Made by a program: the position numbers and the translations under genes. The notes beneath the pieces are model-generated. The model was given only the letters and a program-made list of their open reading frames with translations. It was not told the DNA's origin and did not search any database. From Mycolicibacterium gilvum (lineage in GTDB: Bacteria > Actinomycetota > Actinomycetes > Mycobacteriales > Mycobacteriaceae): a stretch of 64,000 bases of DNA. This document shows, piece by piece, positions 16,903 through 25,564 of this stretch; position 1 is the first letter of the stretch; every line of letters begins with the position of its first letter. Where the stretch lies: positions 2,976,001 to 3,040,000 of the forward strand of contig NZ_UGQM01000001.1 in NCBI RefSeq assembly GCF_900454025.1, given 5' to 3'.

Positions 16903-17590
16903 GGACCCGCCGGGCGCCCTGGTGCTCGACTCCGTGTCGCACGCGTTCGGGGACCGCACCGTCCTGCGCGACGTGTCGCTGACGCTCACCGAGCGCCGCA
17001 TCGCGGTCGTCGGGGCCAACGGCAGCGGAAAGTCGACGCTCGCGCGGCTGTTCAACGGGCTGGTGCTGCCCGACGCCGGGTCGGTCCGGGTGCACGGCAT
17101 CGACACCAGACGCTCTGTCAGGAAAGTCCGCCGCCTGGTCGGGTTCGTCTTCACCGACCCGGACCGCCAGATCCTGATGCCCACCGTCGCCGAGGACGTC
17201 GAGCTGTCGCTGTCGAGGCTGGGACTAGACCGCGACGCGCGAGCCGCGCGCACGGCCGAAGTGCTCGACCGGTTCGGTCTGGCCGAGCACGCCGACCAGC
17301 CGGCGCACCGGCTCTCGGGCGGCCAGAAGCAGTTGCTGGCACTGGCGACCGTGCTGGTGACCGAGCCGTCGGTGGTGGTGGCCGACGAGCCGACGACGCT
17401 GCTCGACCTGCGCAACGCGCGCATGCTGCGGGCCGCGTTCGCGACCCTGCCGACCCAACTCGTGCTGGTCACGCACGACCTGGACCTGGCCGAGGACGCC
17501 GAGCGCGTGATCGTGCTCGACGAGGGGCGGGTGGTGGCCGACGACGTGCCGTCGGTCGCGCTGCCGGCCTACCGCAGGTTGATGTCGTGA
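16895..17590 (+). CDS. bioM: Biotin ECF transporter ATPase BioM
   Basis: 231 residues. Walker A GANGSGKST (40-48), the ABC signature LSGGQKQ, Walker B VVVADEPTT and the switch His in VLVTHDLDLAED are all present, so it should hydrolyse ATP. It is the single A-subunit (EcfA/CbiO type) of the biotin importer and is coupled on both sides to bioY and bioN. The length is typical. It powers uptake of biotin bound by BioY through the coupling protein BioN. Confidence 0.93.
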   Translation: MDEDPPGALVLDSVSHAFGDRTVLRDVSLTLTERRIAVVGANGSGKSTLARLFNGLVLPDAGSVRVHGIDTRRSVRKVRRLVGFVFTDPDRQILMPTVAEDVELSLSRLGLDRDARAARTAEVLDRFGLAEHADQPAHRLSGGQKQLLALATVLVTEPSVVVADEPTTLLDLRNARMLRAAFATLPTQLVLVTHDLDLAEDAERVIVLDEGRVVADDVPSVALPAYRRLMS

Positions 17591-18189
17591 CGGTGCTGGG
17601 GGACTACCGGCCGGGCGGTTCGTGGCTGCACCGCCTCCCGGCGGGGGTGAAGCTGATCGGCCTCGGCCTGGTGATCATCGCGATGACCCTCGCCGTGGAC
17701 TCCCCGCTGCGGCTGGGCGTGGCGACCGTCGTGGTGGTGTCGGTCGTGGTTTCGGCGCGACTCTCTCCGGTCGCCCTGCTCACGCAGCTCCGCCCGGTGT
17801 TGTGGGTGGTCGGATTCATCTTCGTCCTGCAGGTGGCGCTCACCGGGTGGCGCCGCGCGCTGGTGGTGTGCGGTGTGCTGCTGCTCGCGGTGGCACTGGC
17901 CGCGATCGTGACGACGACCACCCGGACCGCCGACATGCTCGACGCCGCGACCCGGGCGATGACGCCGCTGGCGCGGTTCGGGTTCCCGGTGCGGCAGGTG
18001 GCCATCGCGCTCGCGCTGACCGTACGGTCGATCCCGCTGCTGGTCGAGATCATCCGGCAGGTGGAGGAGGCGCGCCGCGCTCGCGGGCTGCGGATCTCGC
18101 CGCGGATCGTGTTCGTCCCCGTCATCGTCGGGGCGTTGCGCGCCGCCGACGACTTCAGCGAGGCACTGATCGCCCGCGGTATCGACTGA
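17587..18189 (+). CDS. bioN: Biotin ECF transporter coupling subunit BioN (EcfT)
   Basis: 200 residues with about five hydrophobic segments. The two short Ala-Arg-Gly-type coupling motifs of EcfT proteins appear as EEARRARGLRISPRI and, near the C-terminus, SEALIARGID; these helices contact the ATPases. GTG start overlaps the bioM stop by four bases. BioN links ATP hydrolysis by BioM to movement of BioY. The 96 bp after it contain no further gene; the next plus-strand gene is an independent folate-reductase unit with its own ribosome site. Confidence 0.9.
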   Translation: MTVLGDYRPGGSWLHRLPAGVKLIGLGLVIIAMTLAVDSPLRLGVATVVVVSVVVSARLSPVALLTQLRPVLWVVGFIFVLQVALTGWRRALVVCGVLLLAVALAAIVTTTTRTADMLDAATRAMTPLARFGFPVRQVAIALALTVRSIPLLVEIIRQVEEARRARGLRISPRIVFVPVIVGALRAADDFSEALIARGID

Positions 18190-18285
18190 CGGCCGAGCAG
18201 GACTAACTTCGCGCAGAGCGGGGAACACGCTGTCGTCGCGGTCGTTTCAGCCCTGCCGCCGCCACGTCCCCCGGGAGGAAGATGC

Positions 18286-19287
18286 ATGACGCAGCCCGTC
18301 ACCGAACGTGACGCCGGGCGGGACTGCCCCAAGCGCATGACGTTCGGCCCCTGCGGCGGCGTGCACCCCGACGGACAGTGTGAGATGCGTCCCGGCCCGT
18401 GCGCGTTCCCCGACATCGTGCCGTGGCCCACGCAGGCAGCCCCGCCGCCGGTGACCGCACCGCTGATCCTGACCGACTTCAGCTGCACGCCTTTCGATCC
18501 GCACGACGTCGCCGCGACCGCGAACGCGCTGGCGCCGTCCTGCGACGCCGTCCTCGTCGGCGAACACCAGAACCGGCCGGACTTCCCGCCGACGCTGATG
18601 AGCCGGCTGCTGCTGGACGCCGGTGTCACGCCGTGGATCACGCTGTCGTGTCGTGACCGCAACCGGGTGGTGCTCGAGCAGGAACTGCGCGGGCTGTCGC
18701 TACTCGGTGTGCAGACGGTGCTCTGTGTCACCGGCGACGGTCGCGCCTACGACGTCCGACCCGACGTCACGCAGACCTTCGACCTCGACGGACCCCGCCT
18801 GGTCGAGTTGGCCGCATCCCTCGGGATGGTCGCCGCCGTACCCGAGACGCCGACCGCGCCCCCGGTCGCCCGCCGACCGCTGCGACTCGTGCAGAAACAG
18901 CACGCCGGCGCCGGCATCGCGGTGCTCAACCATGTGTCGTCCCCGTCGACGGTCGCGGAGTTCATGGCCGCCGCACGGGCGGCCGGACTCGTCATTCCGG
19001 TGCTCGCCGCCGTCGCCGTATTCACCGACGACGTCTCCGCCGCGGTCCTGCAGGGTCTGCCGGGGCTCGCCCTCGACCCGGCCGTCGTCGACCGTGTGCT
19101 GGCAGCACCCGATCCCGTCGAGGCCGGGATCGAGGCGGCGGTCGCCGAGGCGAGGGCACTGCTCGCCATCGACGGCGTCGCCGGGGTCAACGTCTCGGGG
19201 CTGGCCTCGGGCGCCGGTACCCGCGTCGGCGCGCAGATCAAAGCCGAAGTCGGCGCCCGAATCCGGGCAGAGAGGTCGGTGCGATGA
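18286..19287 (+). CDS. Methylenetetrahydrofolate reductase-like protein with N-terminal MetV-type Cys domain
   Basis: 333 residues; ATG 18286 follows gggagga. The N-terminus carries a Cys motif (CPKRMTFGPCGGV plus C32 and C39; Cys 14, 23, 32, 39) typical of the MTHFR_C/MetV domain. The rest aligns by eye with MetF: TDFSCTPFDPHD, VLVGEHQNRPD, then WITLSCRDRNR and LLGVQTVLCVTGD. It therefore joins, in one chain and in reversed order, parts that are separate subunits (MetF and MetV) in acetogens. It should reduce 5,10-methylene-THF to 5-methyl-THF for methionine synthesis. I recall reports of flavin-free MTHFRs of this type in M. smegmatis; flavin residues cannot be judged here. Coupled by four bases to a methyltransferase. 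Confidence 0.8.
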   Translation: MTQPVTERDAGRDCPKRMTFGPCGGVHPDGQCEMRPGPCAFPDIVPWPTQAAPPPVTAPLILTDFSCTPFDPHDVAATANALAPSCDAVLVGEHQNRPDFPPTLMSRLLLDAGVTPWITLSCRDRNRVVLEQELRGLSLLGVQTVLCVTGDGRAYDVRPDVTQTFDLDGPRLVELAASLGMVAAVPETPTAPPVARRPLRLVQKQHAGAGIAVLNHVSSPSTVAEFMAAARAAGLVIPVLAAVAVFTDDVSAAVLQGLPGLALDPAVVDRVLAAPDPVEAGIEAAVAEARALLAIDGVAGVNVSGLASGAGTRVGAQIKAEVGARIRAERSVR

Positions 19288-20045
19288 CCGAGGCGATGGA
19301 CGCCGAGTTCGACACCGTGGCCGAGTGGACGGCGCAGGTGGCCCGGGATCTCGGGCCCGACTACTTCGTCCCGGCAGGCTGCCGGGGCAGCGGGAACCCC
19401 GCGGCCCTCGACTGGTTGGTCGACCGGTTGGAGCTCAAGCCCGGCGAGTCGCTTCTCGACTCCGGCGCCGGGGTCGGAGGTCCCGCCGGATACGCGGTGT
19501 CCCGCGTCCCGGTGTCGCCGGTGCTCGTCGAACCCCAGATCGGCGCGTGCAGGGCGGCGCGCTCGATGTTCGATTACCCGGCGATCCAGGCGGTCGCCGA
19601 CGCACTTCCGTTCTCGGACAACGCTTTCGATGGCGCGTGGTGTCTCGGCGTGCTGTGCACGACCGACGCGCAGCAGCAGGTGCAGACCGAACTGCGGCGC
19701 GTGGTCCGTGCTCCTGGCCGGATCGGCCTGCTGGTGTTCGTCGCGACCACCGACCTTCCCGACGACCAACAGCCCGACGGCAACAACTTTCCCACCGAGA
19801 AGTCCCTGCAGCAGATGCTCGACACCGCCGGGTTGCGCGTCGACGCGCGGATCAACACCACCGATCTGCCGCCGATCCCACAGGAGTGGCAGGACCGCGT
19901 CGAGGCCGTCGACGACGCGCTCGAACGCCGGTTCGGTGGTGAGGAAGCGTGGCAGATCGCCGAACGGCAGTCCGGCCGGATGGGCGAGCTTCTTGGCGAC
20001 GGACGCGTGTCCGGGGTCGTGCTGAGTCTGCGCCGGGCGTCTTAG
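19284..20045 (+). CDS. Class I SAM-dependent methyltransferase
   Basis: 253 residues. Motif I is GESLLDSGAGVGGPAGYAV around residue 55, motif II-like acid VLVEPQIGA, and post I VADALPFSDNAFDGAWCLG, the Methyltransf_11 pattern. The start overlaps the folate-reductase stop (ATGA), so the two products are made together. The pairing suggests a methyl-transfer step fed by 5-methyl-THF-derived methionine/SAM, but the acceptor is unknown; this is inference from coupling. The stop codon overlaps the convergent ndh stop by four bases. Confidence 0.87.
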   Translation: MTEAMDAEFDTVAEWTAQVARDLGPDYFVPAGCRGSGNPAALDWLVDRLELKPGESLLDSGAGVGGPAGYAVSRVPVSPVLVEPQIGACRAARSMFDYPAIQAVADALPFSDNAFDGAWCLGVLCTTDAQQQVQTELRRVVRAPGRIGLLVFVATTDLPDDQQPDGNNFPTEKSLQQMLDTAGLRVDARINTTDLPPIPQEWQDRVEAVDDALERRFGGEEAWQIAERQSGRMGELLGDGRVSGVVLSLRRAS

Positions 20046-21409
20046 GCGGTCTTGTCCTCGCCGGAGTTGTCGCGTGAGCTGCCGCCCTGATGCACCGGCG
20101 ACTCCCAGGTATACGGTTCCTCCGGGTGCCCGGAGCCGCCGAGGATGAACGTGCGATCGCTGCGGTTGGACCGGGCGATCGTCGCCAGCCATGTGCCCAC
20201 CGTGCTGAACCGGTTGCGCACCCCGGTCAGGAACGCGATGTGGATGAAACCCCACCCGATCCAGCCGGACAGACCCGACAGCTTCACCGGGCCGAGCTGC
20301 ATTAGCGCGTGCCCCCGGCTGATGTAGGCCGCAGAACCGAGGTCGCGATACCGAAAGTTCTTGCGGCGCTTGCCCTGCAGATCCCGGCGCATACACGCAG
20401 CGGCATGCATGCCGCCCTGCATCGCGTTCTCGGCGACGCCCGGAAGGCCGTCTCGTCCGGCGAGATCGCCGATGACAAACACCTCCCGGTGGTTGGGGAC
20501 GGACAGATCGGCGTCCACCGCGATGCGTCCGGACCTGTCGGTGGTGGCGCCGAGCACCTCGGCGGCGTGCCGCGCGAACGGCACCGCCTCGACGCCGGCC
20601 GTCCACAACACGGTGCGGGTCGCGACGTCGGCGTCGGGGGAGCCGTCCTTCGGGCTCACGGTGATCCCGTCGCGGCGGACGTCGCTCACGCGCACCCCGA
20701 ACCGCATCTCGACACCGAGATCCTCCAGCACCCGCTGCGCGCGGGCCGACAGGTCCGGGGCGAACGTCTTGAGCACCCGGTCGCCGCCGTCGAACAACAG
20801 CACGCGGGCATCCTCGGGCTCGATGCTGTGGAACTGGTTGGCCAGGGCGCGGGTCGCGAGTTCCCGGATCTGCCCGGCGAGTTCGACGCCGGTGGGGCCG
20901 GCCCCGGTGACCGCGAAGGTCAGCCACTGGTCACGCTCGGGTCCCGGCGGCAGCGTCTCGGCGATCTCGAATGCCGCGAAGACCCGGCGACGGATGCTCA
21001 ACGCGTCGTCGAGCGTCTTCATGCCGGGCGCCCATGCGGCGAAGTCCTCGTTGCCGAAGTACGACTGGCGCATGCCCGCGGCGATCACCAGATAGTCGTA
21101 GTCCAGGTCGAACGTGGAATCGTCGGGACGGCGCGCCGTGACACGGCGCCCGGCCGGATCGAGTCGGATCGCCTCGCCGAGCAGCGTCCTGACGTTCTCG
21201 TGGTGCTCGAGTTCCTCGCGCAGGGACCGGCTGATCTGTCCGATGCTCAACGTCCCGGTCGCGCACTGGTAGAGCAGTGGCTGGAAGACGTGGCAGGCAG
21301 CCCGGTCCAGCAGAGTGACATCGACGTCGACGCGGGCGAGTCGGCGTGCGCAGAACAGACCGCCGAACCCTCCGCCGATGATGACGACTCGGGGGCGTGC
21401 GGCACTCAT
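20042..21409 (-). CDS. ndh: Type II NADH:quinone oxidoreductase (NDH-2)
   Basis: 455 residues from ATG 21409; the frame is open upstream to 21553 but that part has no family similarity. The FAD-binding motif VVIIGGGFGGLFCARRLA is at the extreme N-terminus and a second Rossmann motif VTGAGPTGVELAGQI binds NADH. LLYQCATGTLS and GVAENAMQGG with HAAACM are NDH-2 landmarks. The C-terminal region (GWIGWGFIHIAFLTGVRNR) is the amphipathic membrane anchor. The enzyme passes electrons from NADH to menaquinone without pumping protons and is a main entry point of the mycobacterial respiratory chain. Confidence 0.92.
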   Translation of the reverse strand: MSAARPRVVIIGGGFGGLFCARRLARVDVDVTLLDRAACHVFQPLLYQCATGTLSIGQISRSLREELEHHENVRTLLGEAIRLDPAGRRVTARRPDDSTFDLDYDYLVIAAGMRQSYFGNEDFAAWAPGMKTLDDALSIRRRVFAAFEIAETLPPGPERDQWLTFAVTGAGPTGVELAGQIRELATRALANQFHSIEPEDARVLLFDGGDRVLKTFAPDLSARAQRVLEDLGVEMRFGVRVSDVRRDGITVSPKDGSPDADVATRTVLWTAGVEAVPFARHAAEVLGATTDRSGRIAVDADLSVPNHREVFVIGDLAGRDGLPGVAENAMQGGMHAAACMRRDLQGKRRKNFRYRDLGSAAYISRGHALMQLGPVKLSGLSGWIGWGFIHIAFLTGVRNRFSTVGTWLATIARSNRSDRTFILGGSGHPEEPYTWESPVHQGGSSRDNSGEDKTA

Positions 21410-21594
21410 GCGCGGCGAAGGTGATCGGCCATGACAGAAGTCGTACCCGATCCGGCCGAGGAAATGCGAGGCAACTCTGCCAATCCCGGTCAGCGAACCC
21501 GCGGCACGGCGTAATTTACGTGAAGAACAATCGGGCCAGGCCAATGGCGGCAAACCCGCGGGTCGGTCGCCGTTCCTTCGGGGTTAGGAATGTC

Positions 21595-23655
21595 ATGGGT
21601 TACGCCAACAGCATTGGTCGTGTCGGGGCGCTCGCGGTGACGCTGGGTGTCGGGTGGGCGATCGCGTCGTCCGCCGGCACGGCGTACGCGGACACCGCCG
21701 ATTCGTCATCGTCGAGCGAATCCTCGACAGCCGGCCCGAGTGCCTCGTCGAGCAAGCCGTCCGCGTCGTCGCGGCCCGACTCGTCACCGGGCGCGGGTGG
21801 CTCGGCGACCGCCGACGACACCACGGACGACGCAGACTCCGACACCGACACCTCGCGGGGCAAGTCCTCGATCCGCGATTCGGCCGACCCCGCGGATCCG
21901 GAGGCCGGAGACGCCGCCGCCGACGACGCCGTGACCGACGATGCCGACGATGTGGCCGACGATGCCGACGCCGCGGCCGACGCGGAAGTCGGGGCGCGAA
22001 CCGTCTCGGCGAGCACCGCCACCGTCGAGGCCGGCGCCCCGGAACCGCAGAAGACTTCGGCCAAGCCCTCGGCGAGTGCACCGAGGACGGCGGCCCCGGC
22101 GCCCGCCCCCGGGCCGGCCGCCGCGCCACAGGCCACCACACAGACGCTTGCGGGCGTCATCTCCGAGGTGGTCACCGCGTTCCTCGCGCCGCGGGAAGCC
22201 CCGTCGCCGGCCACGCCGTTGCAGGGCTCGACGATGCTGGCCTCGCTGGCGGCGGTCCGAAACGGGTTGGAGCGCACCGCGATACGCCGAACCAACCCCG
22301 CGACGGGGTTCGCGGCGACGCTGGTCGCCGATGACACGCCGAACGTGCTGGTGATCGGCGTCGACGGCACCAACCTGAGCAAGGTGCTGGCCAACCCCCT
22401 GCTGACCCAGAACTTCTTCAAACTCATCCAGGGCGGCACCACCGCCGCGTCGACCATCGTCGGGCACACCACGGTGTCCAACCCGTCGTGGTCGTCGATC
22501 CTGACCGGCGCGTGGGGGGAGAAGACGGGCGTCATCAACAACGTCTTCACCCCGTGGACGTACGACACCTGGCCGTCGGTGTTCACCCAGCTCGAGGCGC
22601 AGAACCCCGACATCGAGACCACGTCCATCGCGAACTGGAACGTGATCTCGGCCATCGCCGCCTCCGGACTCGGCGTGGACAACCTGTTCAACGTGCCCGA
22701 GCAGGAGGACGACCCGAGATGGTTCAAGGCCGACGACGTCGTCGGCGACCTCACCGAGCTCGCGATCGCGGGCGCCAGCGCCGACGTCGCCAACTTCATG
22801 TTCAGCTACTTCGTCGGGGTGGACGAGAACGGGCACATGTTCGGCGGCGACTCACCCGAGTACCTCGAGTCACTCGCGAACTTCGACCGCAACCTCGGCG
22901 AGATCATGGCCGCGGTGGACGCCTGGGAAGCAGCCACCGGTGAGCAGTGGACCATCATGATGGTCACCGACCACGGACATCAGCCCCAGCTGGGCTTCGG
23001 TCACGGGTTCCAATCACCCGCCGAGACAACGACGTTCGTCGTCGCCAACAATCCCGACCTGTTCCAGCAGGGCGGGGTCAACCTGCAGTACTCGATCGTC
23101 GACGTCACCGCGACGGTGATGACCCTGTTCGGCTTCGAACCCGCCGAGGACACCGACGGAGTGTCGCTGACCGATCTCGACGACAGCACCGTCACCCCCG
23201 GCGACGACGACGCGCTGCTGCGGCAGGCGCTCCAGGATGCCATCGCGATGTACGGCTACCCCGACATCGGCACCAACATCGCCCTGAGCGTGCGGACCAT
23301 CGCCGCGACCATCCCGTACTACGTCGACAACATCGTCAACGGGATCACCTCGGCGTTGCAGTCCCTGGCCGACCAGGAGATCTTCCTGATCAGCCCGCTC
23401 GCCGCACTGGCGATCCTGCCGGTCAAACTGATCGGCGACCTCGTCTACATCGCGGTCAACATCCCCGCCCAGATCATCGCGCGGCTCACCGGTGTCACCG
23501 GCGCCAGCATCTTCCCGCTGGTGCGCCCCGCACCGCCGAGCTTCCCCGAGAGCCCGGAGGAGTCCTCCACCCCGGACCTCATCGCGGTGGCGTGCACCGA
23601 CGGGCGGGTGTCGAGCGCGGTGTTCGCCTGCGGAGCGCCGACCGTCGCGGCCTGA
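21595..23655 (+). CDS. Exported alkaline-phosphatase/phosphodiesterase superfamily protein
   Basis: 686 residues from ATG 21595 (aggaa five bases upstream); the in-frame ATG 21544 and GTG 21520 are alternatives. The N-terminal YANSIGRVGALAVTLGVGWA and an Ala-Tyr-Ala site look like a signal peptide. It is followed by ~180 residues of Ser/Ala/Asp-rich low-complexity linker. The catalytic domain begins near residue 245: VLVIGVDGTNLSKVL (metal Asp), SNPSWSSILTGAWGEKTGV (nucleophile Ser/Thr region) and MVTDHGHQPQLGFGHG (Asp-His metal ligands), as in nucleotide pyrophosphatase and type I phosphodiesterase families. Two Cys near the C-terminus may form a disulfide. Probably a secreted or wall-linked phosphoesterase; substrate unknown. 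Confidence 0.85.
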   Translation: MGYANSIGRVGALAVTLGVGWAIASSAGTAYADTADSSSSSESSTAGPSASSSKPSASSRPDSSPGAGGSATADDTTDDADSDTDTSRGKSSIRDSADPADPEAGDAAADDAVTDDADDVADDADAAADAEVGARTVSASTATVEAGAPEPQKTSAKPSASAPRTAAPAPAPGPAAAPQATTQTLAGVISEVVTAFLAPREAPSPATPLQGSTMLASLAAVRNGLERTAIRRTNPATGFAATLVADDTPNVLVIGVDGTNLSKVLANPLLTQNFFKLIQGGTTAASTIVGHTTVSNPSWSSILTGAWGEKTGVINNVFTPWTYDTWPSVFTQLEAQNPDIETTSIANWNVISAIAASGLGVDNLFNVPEQEDDPRWFKADDVVGDLTELAIAGASADVANFMFSYFVGVDENGHMFGGDSPEYLESLANFDRNLGEIMAAVDAWEAATGEQWTIMMVTDHGHQPQLGFGHGFQSPAETTTFVVANNPDLFQQGGVNLQYSIVDVTATVMTLFGFEPAEDTDGVSLTDLDDSTVTPGDDDALLRQALQDAIAMYGYPDIGTNIALSVRTIAATIPYYVDNIVNGITSALQSLADQEIFLISPLAALAILPVKLIGDLVYIAVNIPAQIIARLTGVTGASIFPLVRPAPPSFPESPEESSTPDLIAVACTDGRVSSAVFACGAPTVAA

Positions 23656-23701
23656 TCGCCGCCTCCGGCGGCAGCGGCCTGATCGCCGCCTCCGGCGGCA
23701 G
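23648..23701 (+). repeat. Perfect 27-bp tandem duplication at a gene end
   Basis: Bases 23648-23674 and 23675-23701 are identical 27-bp units. Each contains gccgcc-tcc-ggcggc, able to form a six-pair stem. Unit 1 includes the TGA of the phosphodiesterase gene, so the second unit is a downstream copy. The array ends four bases before the convergent peptidase-like gene. It may act as a paired-hairpin terminator; there is no T tract. Confidence 0.8.
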
Positions 23702-23704
23702 TGG

Positions 23705-24367
23705 TCAGCGCTTCATCGAGGCGATGTAATACGTTTCGCGCCCCGTCGGGTAGCCGCCGCCGTCGGTGGCGATGTGGACGTGGTCGAAATGGTTCAGCGT
23801 CTCGGAGCCGTAGTCGGCGGTCCAACTCGGCGCGCCGATGCCCGGGTAGAAGCCCTGGCGCCAGATCACGTGGATGACACCCATGCGTTCGGCGTTGGCC
23901 AGCGCGTAGCCGGCGATCTGGTTGCCGAGCGCGATACCGGCCTCGCTGTTGTGGTTCGGGATCATCACGTCGATCGCCAGGCCATTCGGATGCCACTTCA
24001 GCGCGTCCTGCCGGTAGCCGCCGATCGTCGTGATCTCCGGGAACATCGTGGCGATCGCGCGGGCCACCCAGATGGTGTGCACCTGCAGCCCGCCCTCGGG
24101 GGTGATCCCCTTGGGGAGTGGGAAATCGAAGACGCGGGCGTCGGCCGGTGGGGCGGCGGCGTTGGCGGCCAGCAGTTCGGCCTCCGTGGGCGCCGGGGCC
24201 GATGCGGTCTCAGGGGCGCGCGACGTCGCCTGCGCGGCTTCCGGCACGGAGTGCGGAGCGCGCGGCGATTCGGGGTGCTGGGCATAGACCATCGCGGCGG
24301 ACAGGGCCACGGAGACGGCGACGGCCAGCCACCGTCCTCTGCCGTTGCCCAACAGGTTCCTGCCCAC
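23705..24367 (-). CDS. Exported protein with D-Ala-D-Ala peptidase (M15/VanY)-like metal motif
   Basis: 220 residues. A signal-like hydrophobic segment (WLAVAVSVALSAAMV) near residues 13-27 is followed by a Pro/Ala linker and a C-terminal domain from ~80. This holds H126-x6-D133 (WHPNGLAIDVMIP) and the cluster NHFDHVHIA with His196-x-His198, the same layout as the zinc ligands of the M15 Hedgehog/VanY fold; the domain resembles the ARB-07466/VldE-type C-terminal family. It is likely extracytoplasmic and may cleave or bind a peptide or peptidoglycan stem. The catalytic Glu is not obvious, so activity is uncertain. Converges on the phosphodiesterase gene. Confidence 0.7.
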   Translation of the reverse strand: MGRNLLGNGRGRWLAVAVSVALSAAMVYAQHPESPRAPHSVPEAAQATSRAPETASAPAPTEAELLAANAAAPPADARVFDFPLPKGITPEGGLQVHTIWVARAIATMFPEITTIGGYRQDALKWHPNGLAIDVMIPNHNSEAGIALGNQIAGYALANAERMGVIHVIWRQGFYPGIGAPSWTADYGSETLNHFDHVHIATDGGGYPTGRETYYIASMKR

Positions 24368-24477
24368 GAGAGAGCACCTTAATCTCCGCGGAGAGACGCA
24401 GACGGCAAACGCGCCGAATGTGCCGACGGGCGGCCGGTATTGACGCCAATCGCAGTTTCACGGGCCGCCGGGCACCC

Positions 24478-25323
24478 TCAGAAGGTCTGCACCTTCGCGG
24501 CGCTGACGATGGCGCCGTGGCCGGTCCTGTCGTTGGTGAAGCGCATGCCGGCCGGCGACGACACGATCGTCCACCCGAGCGCGCGGTACGTGCGATCGCC
24601 GAGTGTCTGCGGTGCGGCGGCGCCGAGGTTGCCGTCGACCCAGGATCCGGTGCCGTCGGCGTTGATGCGCACCCCGTGATAGGGCCCGCTGCCGTCGAGG
24701 TGTTGCTGCCAGTTGGTGCCCTCGGTCTCACAGCCCACATAGGTCGTGTCCACGAGGCACTGGGTGTCTCCGCCGGCGGTCTGCACCACGACGTAGCCGT
24801 AGGCGTTGGGCGGGATCACCTCGATGTCACCGGAGGGCACCGTCGCAGGCAGCTCAGCCGTGGGACGCGACAGCGTCGGCGATTCGTAGGCCGCCAGGGT
24901 GAAGCCGTACCGCGTGAGCGGTTCGAGATCGGAGGCTTCCCCCGACGGCGTCCAGATCGCGAGCGGCCGGTCGTCGACCACCGCGTGCGCGACGTACACC
25001 GACGGTTGCCACGACAACATCGAACTCATCGACGGCTCGGACTCGAACCGGTCGAAGTTGACGACGCCGTCGCCGTCGTGGGGGACGCAGGTGCTGCCCT
25101 CGACGGTGTGGCGGGTCTCGGAGACGGTGGTGACGTCGTCGCGGCAGATCGCCGCTTGCCAGTCGTCGAGCGATCCCGTCAGCGCGGGTGCGGTGGCCGC
25201 GGCGTGCGCCGAGGTCTCGTGCGCCGGCGCCGACGAGCAGCCCGCCGCGGCGAGGACGATCATCAGTGCGGCGGCGCCGCACCGCAGGGGTGTCGCCACC
25301 GCGACTGGGAGGCCGTCGGACAT
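24478..25323 (-). CDS. Putative lipoprotein of unknown function
   Basis: 281 residues. The N-terminus (CGAAALMIVLAAAGCSS) has a lipobox, LAAAGC, with modifiable Cys29, so it should be lipid-anchored outside the membrane. The mature part contains a Cys pair around ICRDD and GSTCVPHDGDG near residues 60-80 and another (DTQCLVD and VGCETEG) near 190-200, suggesting two disulfides. The stretch NAYGYVVVQTAGGDTQCL looks like a conserved mycobacterial family motif. I do not recognise a catalytic motif. It sits alone, 110 bp downstream in direction from the isocitrate dehydrogenase promoter region and on the opposite strand. Confidence 0.8.
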   Translation of the reverse strand: MSDGLPVAVATPLRCGAAALMIVLAAAGCSSAPAHETSAHAAATAPALTGSLDDWQAAICRDDVTTVSETRHTVEGSTCVPHDGDGVVNFDRFESEPSMSSMLSWQPSVYVAHAVVDDRPLAIWTPSGEASDLEPLTRYGFTLAAYESPTLSRPTAELPATVPSGDIEVIPPNAYGYVVVQTAGGDTQCLVDTTYVGCETEGTNWQQHLDGSGPYHGVRINADGTGSWVDGNLGAAAPQTLGDRTYRALGWTIVSSPAGMRFTNDRTGHGAIVSAAKVQTF

Positions 25324-25564
25324 CGCATTCCTCTTTTCCCGCCGACAGCGTCGACGCGTGCTCGGAACGGAAATGTAGCGACGGTCTTTTCGCCCGCGTC
25401 AATGACTCGCCGCGGGTTGGCCGATCCGTGATCAGAGCGTGTCGCTGGGCACCGACCCAGCGGGCCGACCCGGCGTGGAGGCACTTCGGTACGCTGCGCC
25501 TGAAGGGTGGCGCGCTCCACAAGAGCGACCGCCGCATCGACCGAAACACACCCGGGAGACCAAC

